From Verrucomicrobiota bacterium (lineage in GTDB: Bacteria > Verrucomicrobiota > Kiritimatiellia > JAAZAB01), in assembly GCA_018898455.1 (NCBI GenBank), contig JAHIJO010000045.1:1-37871 (forward strand): 37,871 bases of DNA, given 5' to 3'. The translations under genes and the position numbers were made by a program. Below, piece after piece: positions 15,235-22,276 of the stretch. A model generated the notes under the pieces. That model was not told where the DNA came from, did not search any database, and was given only the letters and a program-made list of their open reading frames with translations. Numbering within the stretch: position 1 is the stretch's first letter; each line of letters opens with the position of its first letter.

Positions 15235-16053
15235 ATGAATAACGAGTTAAATAAAGTTCTTTGTTCTTCGTTTTTGGTTACAACGAAGAACCACCCGGCT
15301 CCGCGAGAGCGCTCCGCCGCGGCGAGTGAACCAGGAACAAAGGCCGCGCCTTGCGCGGCCTTTACCCTTCTCGAAGTCATCCTGTCGCTGGGGATCGTAA
15401 CGATGCTCGTGCTGATGATCGCGAACATGTTCCAGGAGGTGTCGGTGTCATGGAATCTCGGCACCCAGAGCGCGGAAAGGAACACCGCGGGTCGCGCCGC
15501 CGTGGATTTCATCGCCCGTGAACTCGCCCAGGCCGTTGCCGGGCCCATTGATGCGGCGCAACCGCCCGTAGGGCATCCAAATATCCGTTTCCAGCTAATA
15601 AATGGCAATGAGTTGAGGTTTGTGGCATTAGCCGGAGAGGTGCAGAATGGACGAGCTTTGCGTGGCGCGCTGTTCCGATATCAAATCACTGAGCGGAGAC
15701 TTCAATACTGGCGGCAAACAGGAGGAGCGTTTGATCCATATTCAACTGATCCGGGGTGGACTGGAGGGCAGATGCTGGTCACTAATGTCACGGATTTTCA
15801 GGTATTGGCGTTTGCCGGCGCCGGCGATCTGGCAGGCGGGGGTGTTACCGATTATGATTCGTCTGCCAACGACAACCGGCTTCCCGTCTGCGTGGATATT
15901 TATCTGGAGGTGTTGGGGAATGACGATGCCGTCAAGGCGGGTTATATAACTATCGCCGCCGATAAAACCGCGTTTATCAACAGCAATACCCGGCGTTATA
16001 CGACCCGGGTTTTTTTCAACAACCGGATGGGATGGGCGGGAAGGCCTGAGTGA
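15235..16053 (+). CDS. GspJ-like minor pseudopilin (Verru_Chthon protein C-like)
   Basis: 272 residues from ATG 15235 (AAAGG just upstream). A 42-residue repeat-derived leader (NKVLCSSFLVTTKNHPAPRE, ending PCAA) precedes FTLLEVILSLGIVTMLVLMI. RNTAGRAAVDFIARELAQAV and a middle section LFRYQITERRLQYWRQTGG fit GspJ. The Verru_Chthon protein C group has the same layout. It sits between the GspI- and GspK-like genes, as in classical gspHIJK operons, so it should be part of the pseudopilus tip complex. Confidence 0.75.
   Translation: MNNELNKVLCSSFLVTTKNHPAPRERSAAASEPGTKAAPCAAFTLLEVILSLGIVTMLVLMIANMFQEVSVSWNLGTQSAERNTAGRAAVDFIARELAQAVAGPIDAAQPPVGHPNIRFQLINGNELRFVALAGEVQNGRALRGALFRYQITERRLQYWRQTGGAFDPYSTDPGWTGGQMLVTNVTDFQVLAFAGAGDLAGGGVTDYDSSANDNRLPVCVDIYLEVLGNDDAVKAGYITIAADKTAFINSNTRRYTTRVFFNNRMGWAGRPE
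15342..15360. repeat. Palindrome ending at prepilin cleavage codon (gene 15235)
   Basis: GGCCGCGC and GCGCGGCC are perfect arms around CTT. The +1 Phe codon starts at 15361. Confidence 0.8.
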
Positions 16054-16080
16054 AGAATGGTTGATGAAGAATGGTTAATG

Positions 16081-16150
16081 GTTGATGGGGAATGGTTGAT
16101 GGGGAATGGTTGATGGGGAATGGTTGATGGGGAATGGTTGATGGGGAATG
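16081..16150 (+). repeat. Tandem array, five perfect 14-bp units
   Basis: The unit GTTGATGGGGAATG is repeated five times without mismatch. Degenerate units precede it (16055-16080) and a partial one follows. This is a short minisatellite that could vary in copy number between strains. Confidence 0.9.
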
Positions 16151-16212
16151 GTTAAGATGGTTCATGGTTTGTTGCTGAGGAATGAAAAACCGTAGAAGAA
16201 AGTTCGTCGTTC

Positions 16213-16237
16213 TTGGCTCGCCACGCGCCACGAGTGG
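16213..16237 (+). repeat. 25-base dispersed repeat, copy 1
   Basis: It starts TTGGCTCGCCACG and ends CACGAGTGG. The exact reverse complement is at 31123-31147, 15 kb away. A truncated version (TTGGCTCGCCAC) is seen near 27751. Confidence 0.8.
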
Positions 16238-16499
16238 TTCTTCGTTGGGAGAACGAGGGAAATTCGAATCCCCAAGTCTGCGCGGTTTGGATGAAGACGG
16301 ATGGCCGACATGAGTAAACGTTACCCGGTGATGATTTCATAACCAGGAACGAGGAACTAAGAACAAAGAACAAAGAACAGCGAATCATGAACGATTCGTC
16401 ATCCATTAAAATCTTGGGCCGGCGGCGGACCCGGGAAACTTGGTCGGCCGCGGACCGCGTGACAGGCGTGCCACAAGCGCCGCGCAGCGGCTTTGGAGT

Positions 16500-16555
16500 G
16501 CGGTAGCCCGCCTACAACGCTATGCGTAGCATTGCGGGCAGGCCAGCGCTACCGC
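16500..16555. repeat. Nested palindrome containing the CCTGCCCGCA repeat (inverted)
   Basis: GCGGTAGC (16500-16507) pairs with GCTACCGC (16548-16555). The inner part, 16507-16542, is the reverse complement of the CCTGCCCGCAGTGCT...AGCG.TGCAGGCGGG palindrome found at 11344-11376 and inside the secretin gene at 24721-24756. Confidence 0.65.
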
Positions 16556-16682
16556 TTTATGGGGAAATTTGCAAGAACGGATGGTACGCATCAAGTAAGC
16601 CATGAAGAATAAATCGTCGCTCAACGCCAATGAGTCCAGGCCGCCCTGGATCGGTTGTTTCTGAAAGAGCGGATAAAAAACA

Positions 16683-18953
16683 GTGAACAATAACAATGAA
16701 ATATTAAAGAATGTTCTTGGTTCTTCCACGTCGGCGCTTGGCGCCAAGTGGCCGCCACGCCTGTGGCATGGTAAACTTGCCTGCCACTTGCTTGGCGACG
16801 TGGCCTGCCACTTGCTTGGCGACGTGGCCTGCCACTTGCTTGGCGACGTGGCCTGCCACGCGGTTCGCGTGGCCCCGCAGCGCTCAAGCGCCGCGGACGG
16901 CGTCGCCCTGATCCTGGTCCTGGGTGTGTTGTCGCTCATGCTCCTGCTGGCGGTCTCGTTTGCCATCTCGATGCGCACGGAACGGCTGGCCGCGGACAAC
17001 TACGCCGACAGCGTCCGCGCCCGCCATCTGGCCCAGGTCGGCCTGGTGCGAGCCCTGGATGATATTTGCCGGATCATGGGCACCAACCTGAATAACCCCG
17101 CCGGGCAGGTCTATCCGCTCTGGGCAGTGACGAATTCTTATTCAACGAATTGGACAAAACTCAATACCAACACGCTGTTGCGTCTTTATACCAATGCCTC
17201 CGATTCGGCGACGAATTTCATCCCCCGGGCACTGTGGCAGGAGGCCGTCAACGCGAATAACCTTGAGCCCTCCAACCACTGGGTGGAAATCTGGTCGAGT
17301 AATGCCGTCGGCACAAACAACCATATGAATCTGATCGGTCGGGTGGGGTACCTGATCCTTAACTGTTCCGGCCTGCTGGACGCCAATTACGCGGGCGGGG
17401 TTGGCAGCACCCGCCAGTGCGGCACCAATCCCAACGAAATCGCGCTGGCCATTATGGATGAAATCGGGCCCGGCGCCAACAACCTGGTCAACAATCGTGA
17501 TCTTAACGCTCCGCCCGATATCCGCTATGAGTCGTTGGAGGAACTGAATGAATATTCCGTTAGTTCCTCGCCCTCCAATTTTATCACCTATTCATATTTT
17601 CCCAACGGCTATTGGTCCGGGACCACAAGTTTCCCCCCGGTGAACCTGACAGGGCTAATGGCTCCAGCTCGGAAAACTCCGATCATCAACGCATTTACTA
17701 ATGCCGGCTTTTCAGCCGCCGAGGCCGGAATATTATACAGCAACCTGATCGACTACGTGGACGCGAATTCAGATACTGTTTTCAACGGCGGAGTCGAACC
17801 CGTGCCGATGATTAATGAAATTGCGGTCACGAATCAGGTTATAGATATGGGCGGAGGTAATTTTCAAAGTCAAGGAGGCGTGGCGATTGAATGGTGGCAT
17901 CCTTTTGTGGGTACGGGAGGCGCCTATCAAATTCAAACTTCAGTCATGTTTGTTGGGATTGGTGGATTTGGGGGATTAGTCCCGGTACCGGCGATTATAA
18001 ACGACCTGAAGCCTATTTCACCGACTGGGCCGGCGTTGGCGATGATTCCTTCTATTCCCTTTTCTTCGGGACTTTCCGCAGGAAATACCGTGCAGTTTCG
18101 ATCAACAATTTCTGTGCAGGTATTAAAAGGCGGCATAACGGTCGATAACGTTTCGGTTGTTTTAACGAACAACAGTTCGACGACGGCTGATCGCATTGGG
18201 GTCGAATTTATCGACCCAAGATTTAACGGTGATATGACTTATGCAAAGTGTACTAATGCCCCTTCGCTGGGAGCTACCAATGCTTGTACGATGAGCTGGT
18301 GGACAACTAATCAGGGTTGGGATACCGATTCGGCCATGTACGTGGCCAACACGAATCTCAGAACCGTGGGGGAACTCGGTTACCTGGCTTATGCGCCTTG
18401 GAAGACTGTGAAGCTCTATGGACCCAATCTCCGTAAAGTATTAGATGTGTTTGCGATCGGGACCAATGCCGCCGATAGCTATGTGACCCATGCCCGGCGC
18501 GGCTTGGTGAATCCGAATTCCTTGGAGCCGGAAGCCTTGCCCGCAGTTTTTGCCGATATGCCGGTGGATGAATATCCCGGTGGGCCTTCCATTCGGTTGT
18601 CCACGATTACGCTGGCTCGGGAAATAGCGGATCGGGTTTATGATAGTTTTCTGCAATACACGAACACCTTCACCAATCTGTCCGACTTCGGCCGCGCGCT
18701 GACGAATTTTGCGGCATTGGGAGGAGGCGCGATTGCCTTGGACAATGAATTGAAACGGGAATCGCTGTTCCGCAATGCCTGCGACCTTATGAGCCCGCGG
18801 CAGAACCTGTTCACGATTATTATCGATGCGCAGGTTGCCTCCGGCGGCAGTATCCCGCGGAATACTGCCCGGCAACGCGCCGTGGCTATTGTCTGGCGCG
18901 ATCCTTACACGGGAGAGTTTTTTGTCCGCTCGTTCCAGTGGCTGGAGGATTGA
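16683..18953 (+). CDS. GspK-like pseudopilin (Verru_Chthon protein A-like)
   Basis: 756 residues if read from GTG 16683. The conserved part begins only near residue 73: GVALILVLGVLSLMLLLAVS followed by MRTERLAADNYADSVRARHL AQVGLVRALDDI. This is the GspK N-terminal helix and the start of its alpha domain, with Gly at -1 and no +5 Glu, as GspK has. Everything before it is repeat DNA, including three 8-residue CHLLGDVA units. The GTG of VAPQRSSAADG (about 16869) is therefore a good alternative start. It is far longer than classical GspK (~330), as in Verru_Chthon cassette protein A. It closes the G-H-I-J-K set and is followed by a terminator-like hairpin. Confidence 0.75.
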   Translation: MNNNNEILKNVLGSSTSALGAKWPPRLWHGKLACHLLGDVACHLLGDVACHLLGDVACHAVRVAPQRSSAADGVALILVLGVLSLMLLLAVSFAISMRTERLAADNYADSVRARHLAQVGLVRALDDICRIMGTNLNNPAGQVYPLWAVTNSYSTNWTKLNTNTLLRLYTNASDSATNFIPRALWQEAVNANNLEPSNHWVEIWSSNAVGTNNHMNLIGRVGYLILNCSGLLDANYAGGVGSTRQCGTNPNEIALAIMDEIGPGANNLVNNRDLNAPPDIRYESLEELNEYSVSSSPSNFITYSYFPNGYWSGTTSFPPVNLTGLMAPARKTPIINAFTNAGFSAAEAGILYSNLIDYVDANSDTVFNGGVEPVPMINEIAVTNQVIDMGGGNFQSQGGVAIEWWHPFVGTGGAYQIQTSVMFVGIGGFGGLVPVPAIINDLKPISPTGPALAMIPSIPFSSGLSAGNTVQFRSTISVQVLKGGITVDNVSVVLTNNSSTTADRIGVEFIDPRFNGDMTYAKCTNAPSLGATNACTMSWWTTNQGWDTDSAMYVANTNLRTVGELGYLAYAPWKTVKLYGPNLRKVLDVFAIGTNAADSYVTHARRGLVNPNSLEPEALPAVFADMPVDEYPGGPSIRLSTITLAREIADRVYDSFLQYTNTFTNLSDFGRALTNFAALGGGAIALDNELKRESLFRNACDLMSPRQNLFTIIIDAQVASGGSIPRNTARQRAVAIVWRDPYTGEFFVRSFQWLED
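16724..16874. repeat. TTCCACGTCG-family element with three 24-bp tandem units, copy E
   Basis: It begins TTCCACGTCGGCGC-TTGG-CGCCAAGTGG, then the CCGCCACGCC hairpin and AAACTTG. Three perfect 24-bp units follow (16780-16803, 16804-16827, 16828-16851), each starting CCTGCCACTT and ending GACGTGG. It closes with CCACGCGGTTCGCGTGG. The 24-bp period is a multiple of three, so the GspK-like frame stays open across it. The unit is the reverse complement of the array at 13933. Confidence 0.85.
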
Positions 18954-18980
18954 AAAAACGTTTAGGAAACGTTTTTTTTA
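18953..18980 (+). terminator. Rho-independent terminator after the GspK-like gene
   Basis: AAAAAACGTTT and AAACGTTTTTT form an 11-bp stem with an AGG loop and a T-run. It begins on the last base of the stop codon. The stem is AT-rich, so strength is uncertain, but a promoter directly follows. Confidence 0.6.
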
Positions 18981-18995
18981 TTCGTATGGAATAGT

Positions 18996-19023
18996 TTGAC
19001 ATATACGGGTCGGATTTCATAAT
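18996..19023 (+). promoter_or_regulatory. Sigma-70-type promoter before the Amuc_1102-like gene
   Basis: A perfect -35 TTGACA (18996-19001), 16 bases, and -10 CATAAT (19018-19023), or TAATAT two bases later. Transcription would start near 19030, ~60 bases before ATG 19089. This makes 19089-27609 a separate transcription unit from the pseudopilin genes. Confidence 0.6.
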
Positions 19024-19088
19024 ATCTTTAAGTTTGGGTTAGGTGTTTTGCGCCTTTTTGCGGCTAATGTTAGGGGGGGCATAAATCC

Positions 19089-19706
19089 ATGCATACGATG
19101 TGTCGAGCAGTAATCTTTTTCGCCGGTTTGATGGTCAGTTTGGCGCTGATCGCCCCGGAGGGCATGGCGCAGGCTCGAAGGGTGACCGTCCCGCCGGCGG
19201 CTTCCAAGGATAAGGTGGTGATCAGGAAATTTGAAGGTCTTGGTCAGTCCGCCCGGATTCAATCCCCGCAGTATCAACTCAACCCTTCGGAAACCAGTCC
19301 CAAGGTCCGCGAATGGGCGCGCATCCAGGTGCGCTTTGAGACCGATGCCGATTGGACCGACGAGTTGGAATTCCGCTACTTCGTGCAAGTGCATAATTCG
19401 AAAAACAACACGGATACGCTCTTTCCCGGCACGTTCCAATACATTGATATTCCGAAGGGGAAACAAAACCTCAGCACGGTGTTCCTGCGCCCGGCCACCT
19501 TGGATCGGTATGGCGACGTTATCGGCATTGCCGTGGAAATCTTTGCCAAGGGCGAGATGGTTGCCTTTGCCTGCAATCCGGAAACCCCCAAGGGCTGGTG
19601 GCGGCTGACCACGGCGAAGACCATGCCCGGGGTGCTGTTGGAACGTTCCCAGACCCCCTTCGCTTTTGTGGCCTTTGACAGTTACGTGACGGCGAAACCG
19701 AAATAA
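19089..19706 (+). CDS. Exported protein, Amuc_1102-like pilus-locus protein
   Basis: 205 residues with a signal peptide (MHTMCRAVIFFAGLMVSLAL IAPEGMAQA). The mature part is all-beta in appearance (VVIRKFEGLG, ARIQVRFETDADWTDELEFR, YVQVHNSKNNTD-like segment). Position, size and order relative to the PilM-, PilO-, PilP- and secretin-like genes match Amuc_1102 in the Akkermansia pilus-like locus. The protein has a single Ig-like fold there (recalled). Role is probably a periplasmic or outer-membrane accessory of the machine; no catalytic motif is seen. It is the first gene after the promoter at 18996. Confidence 0.65.
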   Translation: MHTMCRAVIFFAGLMVSLALIAPEGMAQARRVTVPPAASKDKVVIRKFEGLGQSARIQSPQYQLNPSETSPKVREWARIQVRFETDADWTDELEFRYFVQVHNSKNNTDTLFPGTFQYIDIPKGKQNLSTVFLRPATLDRYGDVIGIAVEIFAKGEMVAFACNPETPKGWWRLTTAKTMPGVLLERSQTPFAFVAFDSYVTAKPK

Positions 19707-19714
19707 GAAGAGCG

Positions 19715-20210
19715 TCAGAAGTCAGAGCCTCAGAGGTCAGAGATCACAAGGAAGCAGAAGGATGGAAATAAAGTCAGCCAAGGATTTGATTGTTTATCGC
19801 AAGGCGTATGAAATGGCCATGCGGATTTTTTCCATCAGCAAGCGATTTTCCCCTGAAGAGCGCTTTGCGTTGACCAGTCAGATTCGGCGATCTTCCCGAT
19901 CGGTATGCATGAATCTCCGTGAAGCGTGGGCCAAACGGCGCTATGAAGCTCATTTTATTAGTAAGCTGACGGATTGTGATGGTGAAAACGGCGAAACGGA
20001 TACTTCGCTGGATTTTGCGCGGGATAGCGCCTATATTACCGCTCAAGAACACTGTGAATTGACGGCAGAATGTCAGGATATTGGGAAAATGTTGGGATCA
20101 ATGATTCGGAATCCGAGGAAGTTTTTGCTTCATACAGATCTCTGATTCTGCGAAGAAGAGTGTTAGAGGTCAGTCTGAGACTCTGACCTCTGATCTCTGA
20201 GGTTCTGATC
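19715..20210 (+). mobile_element. Four-helix-bundle gene cassette 1
   Basis: A small gene is bounded by TCAGAG-rich ends in inverted orientation. CCTCAGAGGTCAGAGATCA (19728-19746) faces TGACCTCTGATCTCTGAGG (20184-20202), with two mismatches in 19. No transposase is present. It splits the Amuc_1102-like gene from the PilM-like gene. The left 60 bases and the gene start are nearly identical to cassette 2 at 21951. The right end supplies the GAGG nearest the PilM-like start codon. Confidence 0.65.
19762..20145 (+). CDS. Four-helix bundle protein (23S rRNA IVS-type family)
   Basis: 127 residues. AKDLIVYRKAYEMAMRIF, FSPEERFALTSQIRRSSRSV and NLREAWAKRRY are the hallmarks of the S23/IVP four-helix bundle family, first known from intervening sequences in 23S rRNA genes. 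The family forms oligomeric helical bundles of unknown function. The gene looks complete, with all helices present. It has no evident functional tie to the pilus genes around it and is carried as an independent cassette. Confidence 0.85.
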   Translation: MEIKSAKDLIVYRKAYEMAMRIFSISKRFSPEERFALTSQIRRSSRSVCMNLREAWAKRRYEAHFISKLTDCDGENGETDTSLDFARDSAYITAQEHCELTAECQDIGKMLGSMIRNPRKFLLHTDL

Positions 20211-20212
20211 TT

Positions 20213-21928
20213 ATGTCTTTCTTCAAGTCCAACCGGGTGCTGGCGATAGATATCGGCGCCAGCGAGTTGAAACTGGCGGAATTCCGCAGGGGCCGTTCCG
20301 GAGTGGAACTGCTGAATCTTGCTGTTTGCCCCCTGGGAATTGAGCCGGACAATGAAATCGATATGCCCCTGGCGATCGTGGACGCGATCCGGGGCGTGAT
20401 GAAGGAGAAAAAGATTCAGCCGGCCCCTGTCGCCCTTTCCGTAACGGGGCCGTCGGCCTTTATCCGGCTGGTAAAATTACCTCCCATCAAGCCCAAGAGT
20501 GTTTTTCAAACCGTCCAGAATGAAGCCCAGCAGAACGTGCCGTTCCCAATCGACGAGGTGGTCTGGGATTACCAGCTGATGGGCACTTCCCATGCGGAAC
20601 TCGATGTGATGCTTGTGGCTATCAAGACGGAGATCGTTGAAACCATGACCGATTGCGTCGAGGCGGCCGGGCTTCAGGCCGAGCTGGTGGATGTGGCGCC
20701 CATGGCTTTGTATAATGCCGTGCGTTATAATTACCCGGAACTGGAGGGATGCACGCTCGTTATCGACATCGGCGCCCGGTCCACCAACCTGGTGTTTATC
20801 GAAGAGGCCCGGTTGTCAACCCGTATTCTTCCCATCGTGGGCACGGGGAATACGATTACCCAGCAGTTGATGAAAGAGTTTAACCTGCCTTTCAAGGATG
20901 CCGAGGAACTGAAACGAGTTCACGCGCGGGTTGCTTTCGGCGGAGCCTATGAAGATTATTCGGATAAGGTGATTTCACGGGTCTCCAAGACCGTGCGGAG
21001 CGCTCTCACCCGGCTCCATGTCGAGGTGGAACGTTCGATCAATTTTGACCGCACCCAGCATGGCGGCAGTCAGCCCGTCCGTATCCTGCTGGCCGGCGGT
21101 ACCTCTGTCATTGCGCGCACGGACGAGTTTTTCAAGGAAAAACTCAAGGTGGACGTGGAGTACCTGAATCCTTTCCGGAACATCATGGTCCATGAGGCAA
21201 TTTCGGCGGATGAAATCGGCGCTTGCGCGCACGTCATGGGCGGAGTGGTCGGCGTGGGCCTCCGGCACATGCTGCCCTGTCCGGTGGAAATCAATCTGCT
21301 CCCCCCGAAGATGGTGGCGGAAAAGGCCTTTGCCAAAAAAGAGCCTTATCTGGTGGCGGCCGCAGTCGGCCTCGTCTGCATTGCGCTTTGCTGGTGGTTT
21401 TATTTTTCCTCCATGGCGGAACGCCTGGCGGAGCGGAAGGAAAAAGTCCAGGCCGCGGTGACCAAGCTGGAGGCCATCGAAGTCCAGTTGAAACCCATCG
21501 AGGCCAAAAATGCCCGATTGCTGACCTGGCCGGAGGAACTCGTCGGCATCGTGAATCAGCGGACGCTATGGTTGAGTGTGCTGGACAGTATTCATGGGCG
21601 CATGTCTGCCGGTATGTGGCTGGTTTCCCTGGCGCCGGTTAAGCAGTTCGGAGCGATAGCGGCGGGTACTGGTCGAACCGGCCGGCGGTCTCATGGCGGC
21701 GATCAGGCGGCAACGGCCAAGGGAACTGGCGCCATCACGCATCTTCGCGTCAAGGGCATGATTTTCCTGGACGAGACGGCCGATAACTCCGTCGCTGAAT
21801 TCCGGGACCGCTTGCGGGAGTCTCCGTTTTTCACCGATAAAACCGAAATTGAACTGGCGCCCATGCCTAATCCGGATGATTTTGTCCGCGAATTCACGAT
21901 GCTGATTGAGCTGAAAGAACCGATCTGA
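20213..21928 (+). CDS. PilM-PilN fusion-like inner-membrane assembly protein (Amuc_1101-like)
   Basis: 571 residues. Residues ~1-345 are a PilM/FtsA-type actin-fold ATPase: phosphate-1 AIDIGASELKLAEF (near residue 9), phosphate-2 VIDIGARSTNLVF (~182), adenosine motif ILLAGGTSVIAR (~292). Residues ~360 onward look like PilN: INLLPPK, a membrane segment (~377-398, LVAAAVGLVCIALCWWFYF), a coiled coil and a periplasmic domain (LWLSVLDSIHGRMSAGMWLV). In type IV pili PilM binds the cytoplasmic tail of PilN, so a fusion is logical; GspL shows a similar layout. The start ATG 20213 lies right after the cassette's terminal repeat, whose GAGG at 20199-20202 is the only SD-like element. Confidence 0.8.
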   Translation: MSFFKSNRVLAIDIGASELKLAEFRRGRSGVELLNLAVCPLGIEPDNEIDMPLAIVDAIRGVMKEKKIQPAPVALSVTGPSAFIRLVKLPPIKPKSVFQTVQNEAQQNVPFPIDEVVWDYQLMGTSHAELDVMLVAIKTEIVETMTDCVEAAGLQAELVDVAPMALYNAVRYNYPELEGCTLVIDIGARSTNLVFIEEARLSTRILPIVGTGNTITQQLMKEFNLPFKDAEELKRVHARVAFGGAYEDYSDKVISRVSKTVRSALTRLHVEVERSINFDRTQHGGSQPVRILLAGGTSVIARTDEFFKEKLKVDVEYLNPFRNIMVHEAISADEIGACAHVMGGVVGVGLRHMLPCPVEINLLPPKMVAEKAFAKKEPYLVAAAVGLVCIALCWWFYFSSMAERLAERKEKVQAAVTKLEAIEVQLKPIEAKNARLLTWPEELVGIVNQRTLWLSVLDSIHGRMSAGMWLVSLAPVKQFGAIAAGTGRTGRRSHGGDQAATAKGTGAITHLRVKGMIFLDETADNSVAEFRDRLRESPFFTDKTEIELAPMPNPDDFVREFTMLIELKEPI

Positions 21929-21950
21929 AACCCGCAAACCAGGAATCGAT

Positions 21951-22269
21951 GAGGTCAGAGCCTCAGAGGTCAGAGATCACAAGGAAGCAGAAGGATGGAA
22001 ATAAAGTCAGCCAAGGATTTGATTGTTTATCGCAAGGCTTATGAATTGGCTATGCGGATTTTTGAAATCAGCAAGCTGACGGATTGTGACGGTGAAAACA
22101 GCGAAACGGATACTTCTCTGGATTTTGCGCGGGATTGCGCCTATATTACCGCTCAAGAGCACTGTGAATTGACAGCAGAATGTCAGGATATTGGGAAAAT
22201 GTTGGGATCAATGATTCGGAATCCGGGGAAGTTTCTGCTTCATACTGATCTCTGAGGCTCTGATCTCTG
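21951..22269 (+). mobile_element. Four-helix-bundle gene cassette 2 (deleted copy)
   Basis: It has a perfect 14-bp inverted pair, TCAGAGCCTCAGAG (21955-21968) and CTCTGAGGCTCTGA (22250-22263), within longer TCAGAG-rich ends. Its left end and gene start are almost identical to cassette 1. It separates the PilM-like and PilO-like genes. Being a near copy only 2 kb away, it points to recent local duplication or transposition. Confidence 0.65.
21995..22255 (+). pseudogene. Four-helix bundle protein, internal in-frame deletion
   Basis: 86 codons. It matches the 19762 gene at both ends but lacks 41 codons, covering the FSPEERFALTSQIRRSSRSV region and the following helix. The deletion corresponds to exactly 123 bp between two short direct repeats in the intact copy, ATCAGCAAGC (19834) and ATTAGTAAGC (19957), as expected from slippage. 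Loss of the family's core helices makes a normal fold unlikely. The frame is intact, so a short peptide could still be made. Confidence 0.75.
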
Positions 22270-22276
22270 TAATGTC

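Larger units (their letters stand above)
16054..16682. other. Gene-free 629-base region filled with repeats
   Basis: No plausible gene is seen on either strand. Contents in order are a 14-bp tandem array (16081-16150), a GTTCTTGG/CGTTGGGAGAACG-type palindromic stretch containing a 25-base repeat shared with 31123-31147, runs of GAAC(A)AAGAAC, and a GC-rich palindrome (16500-16555). The break separates the GspJ-like from the GspK-like gene. No promoter was recognised. Confidence 0.7.
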
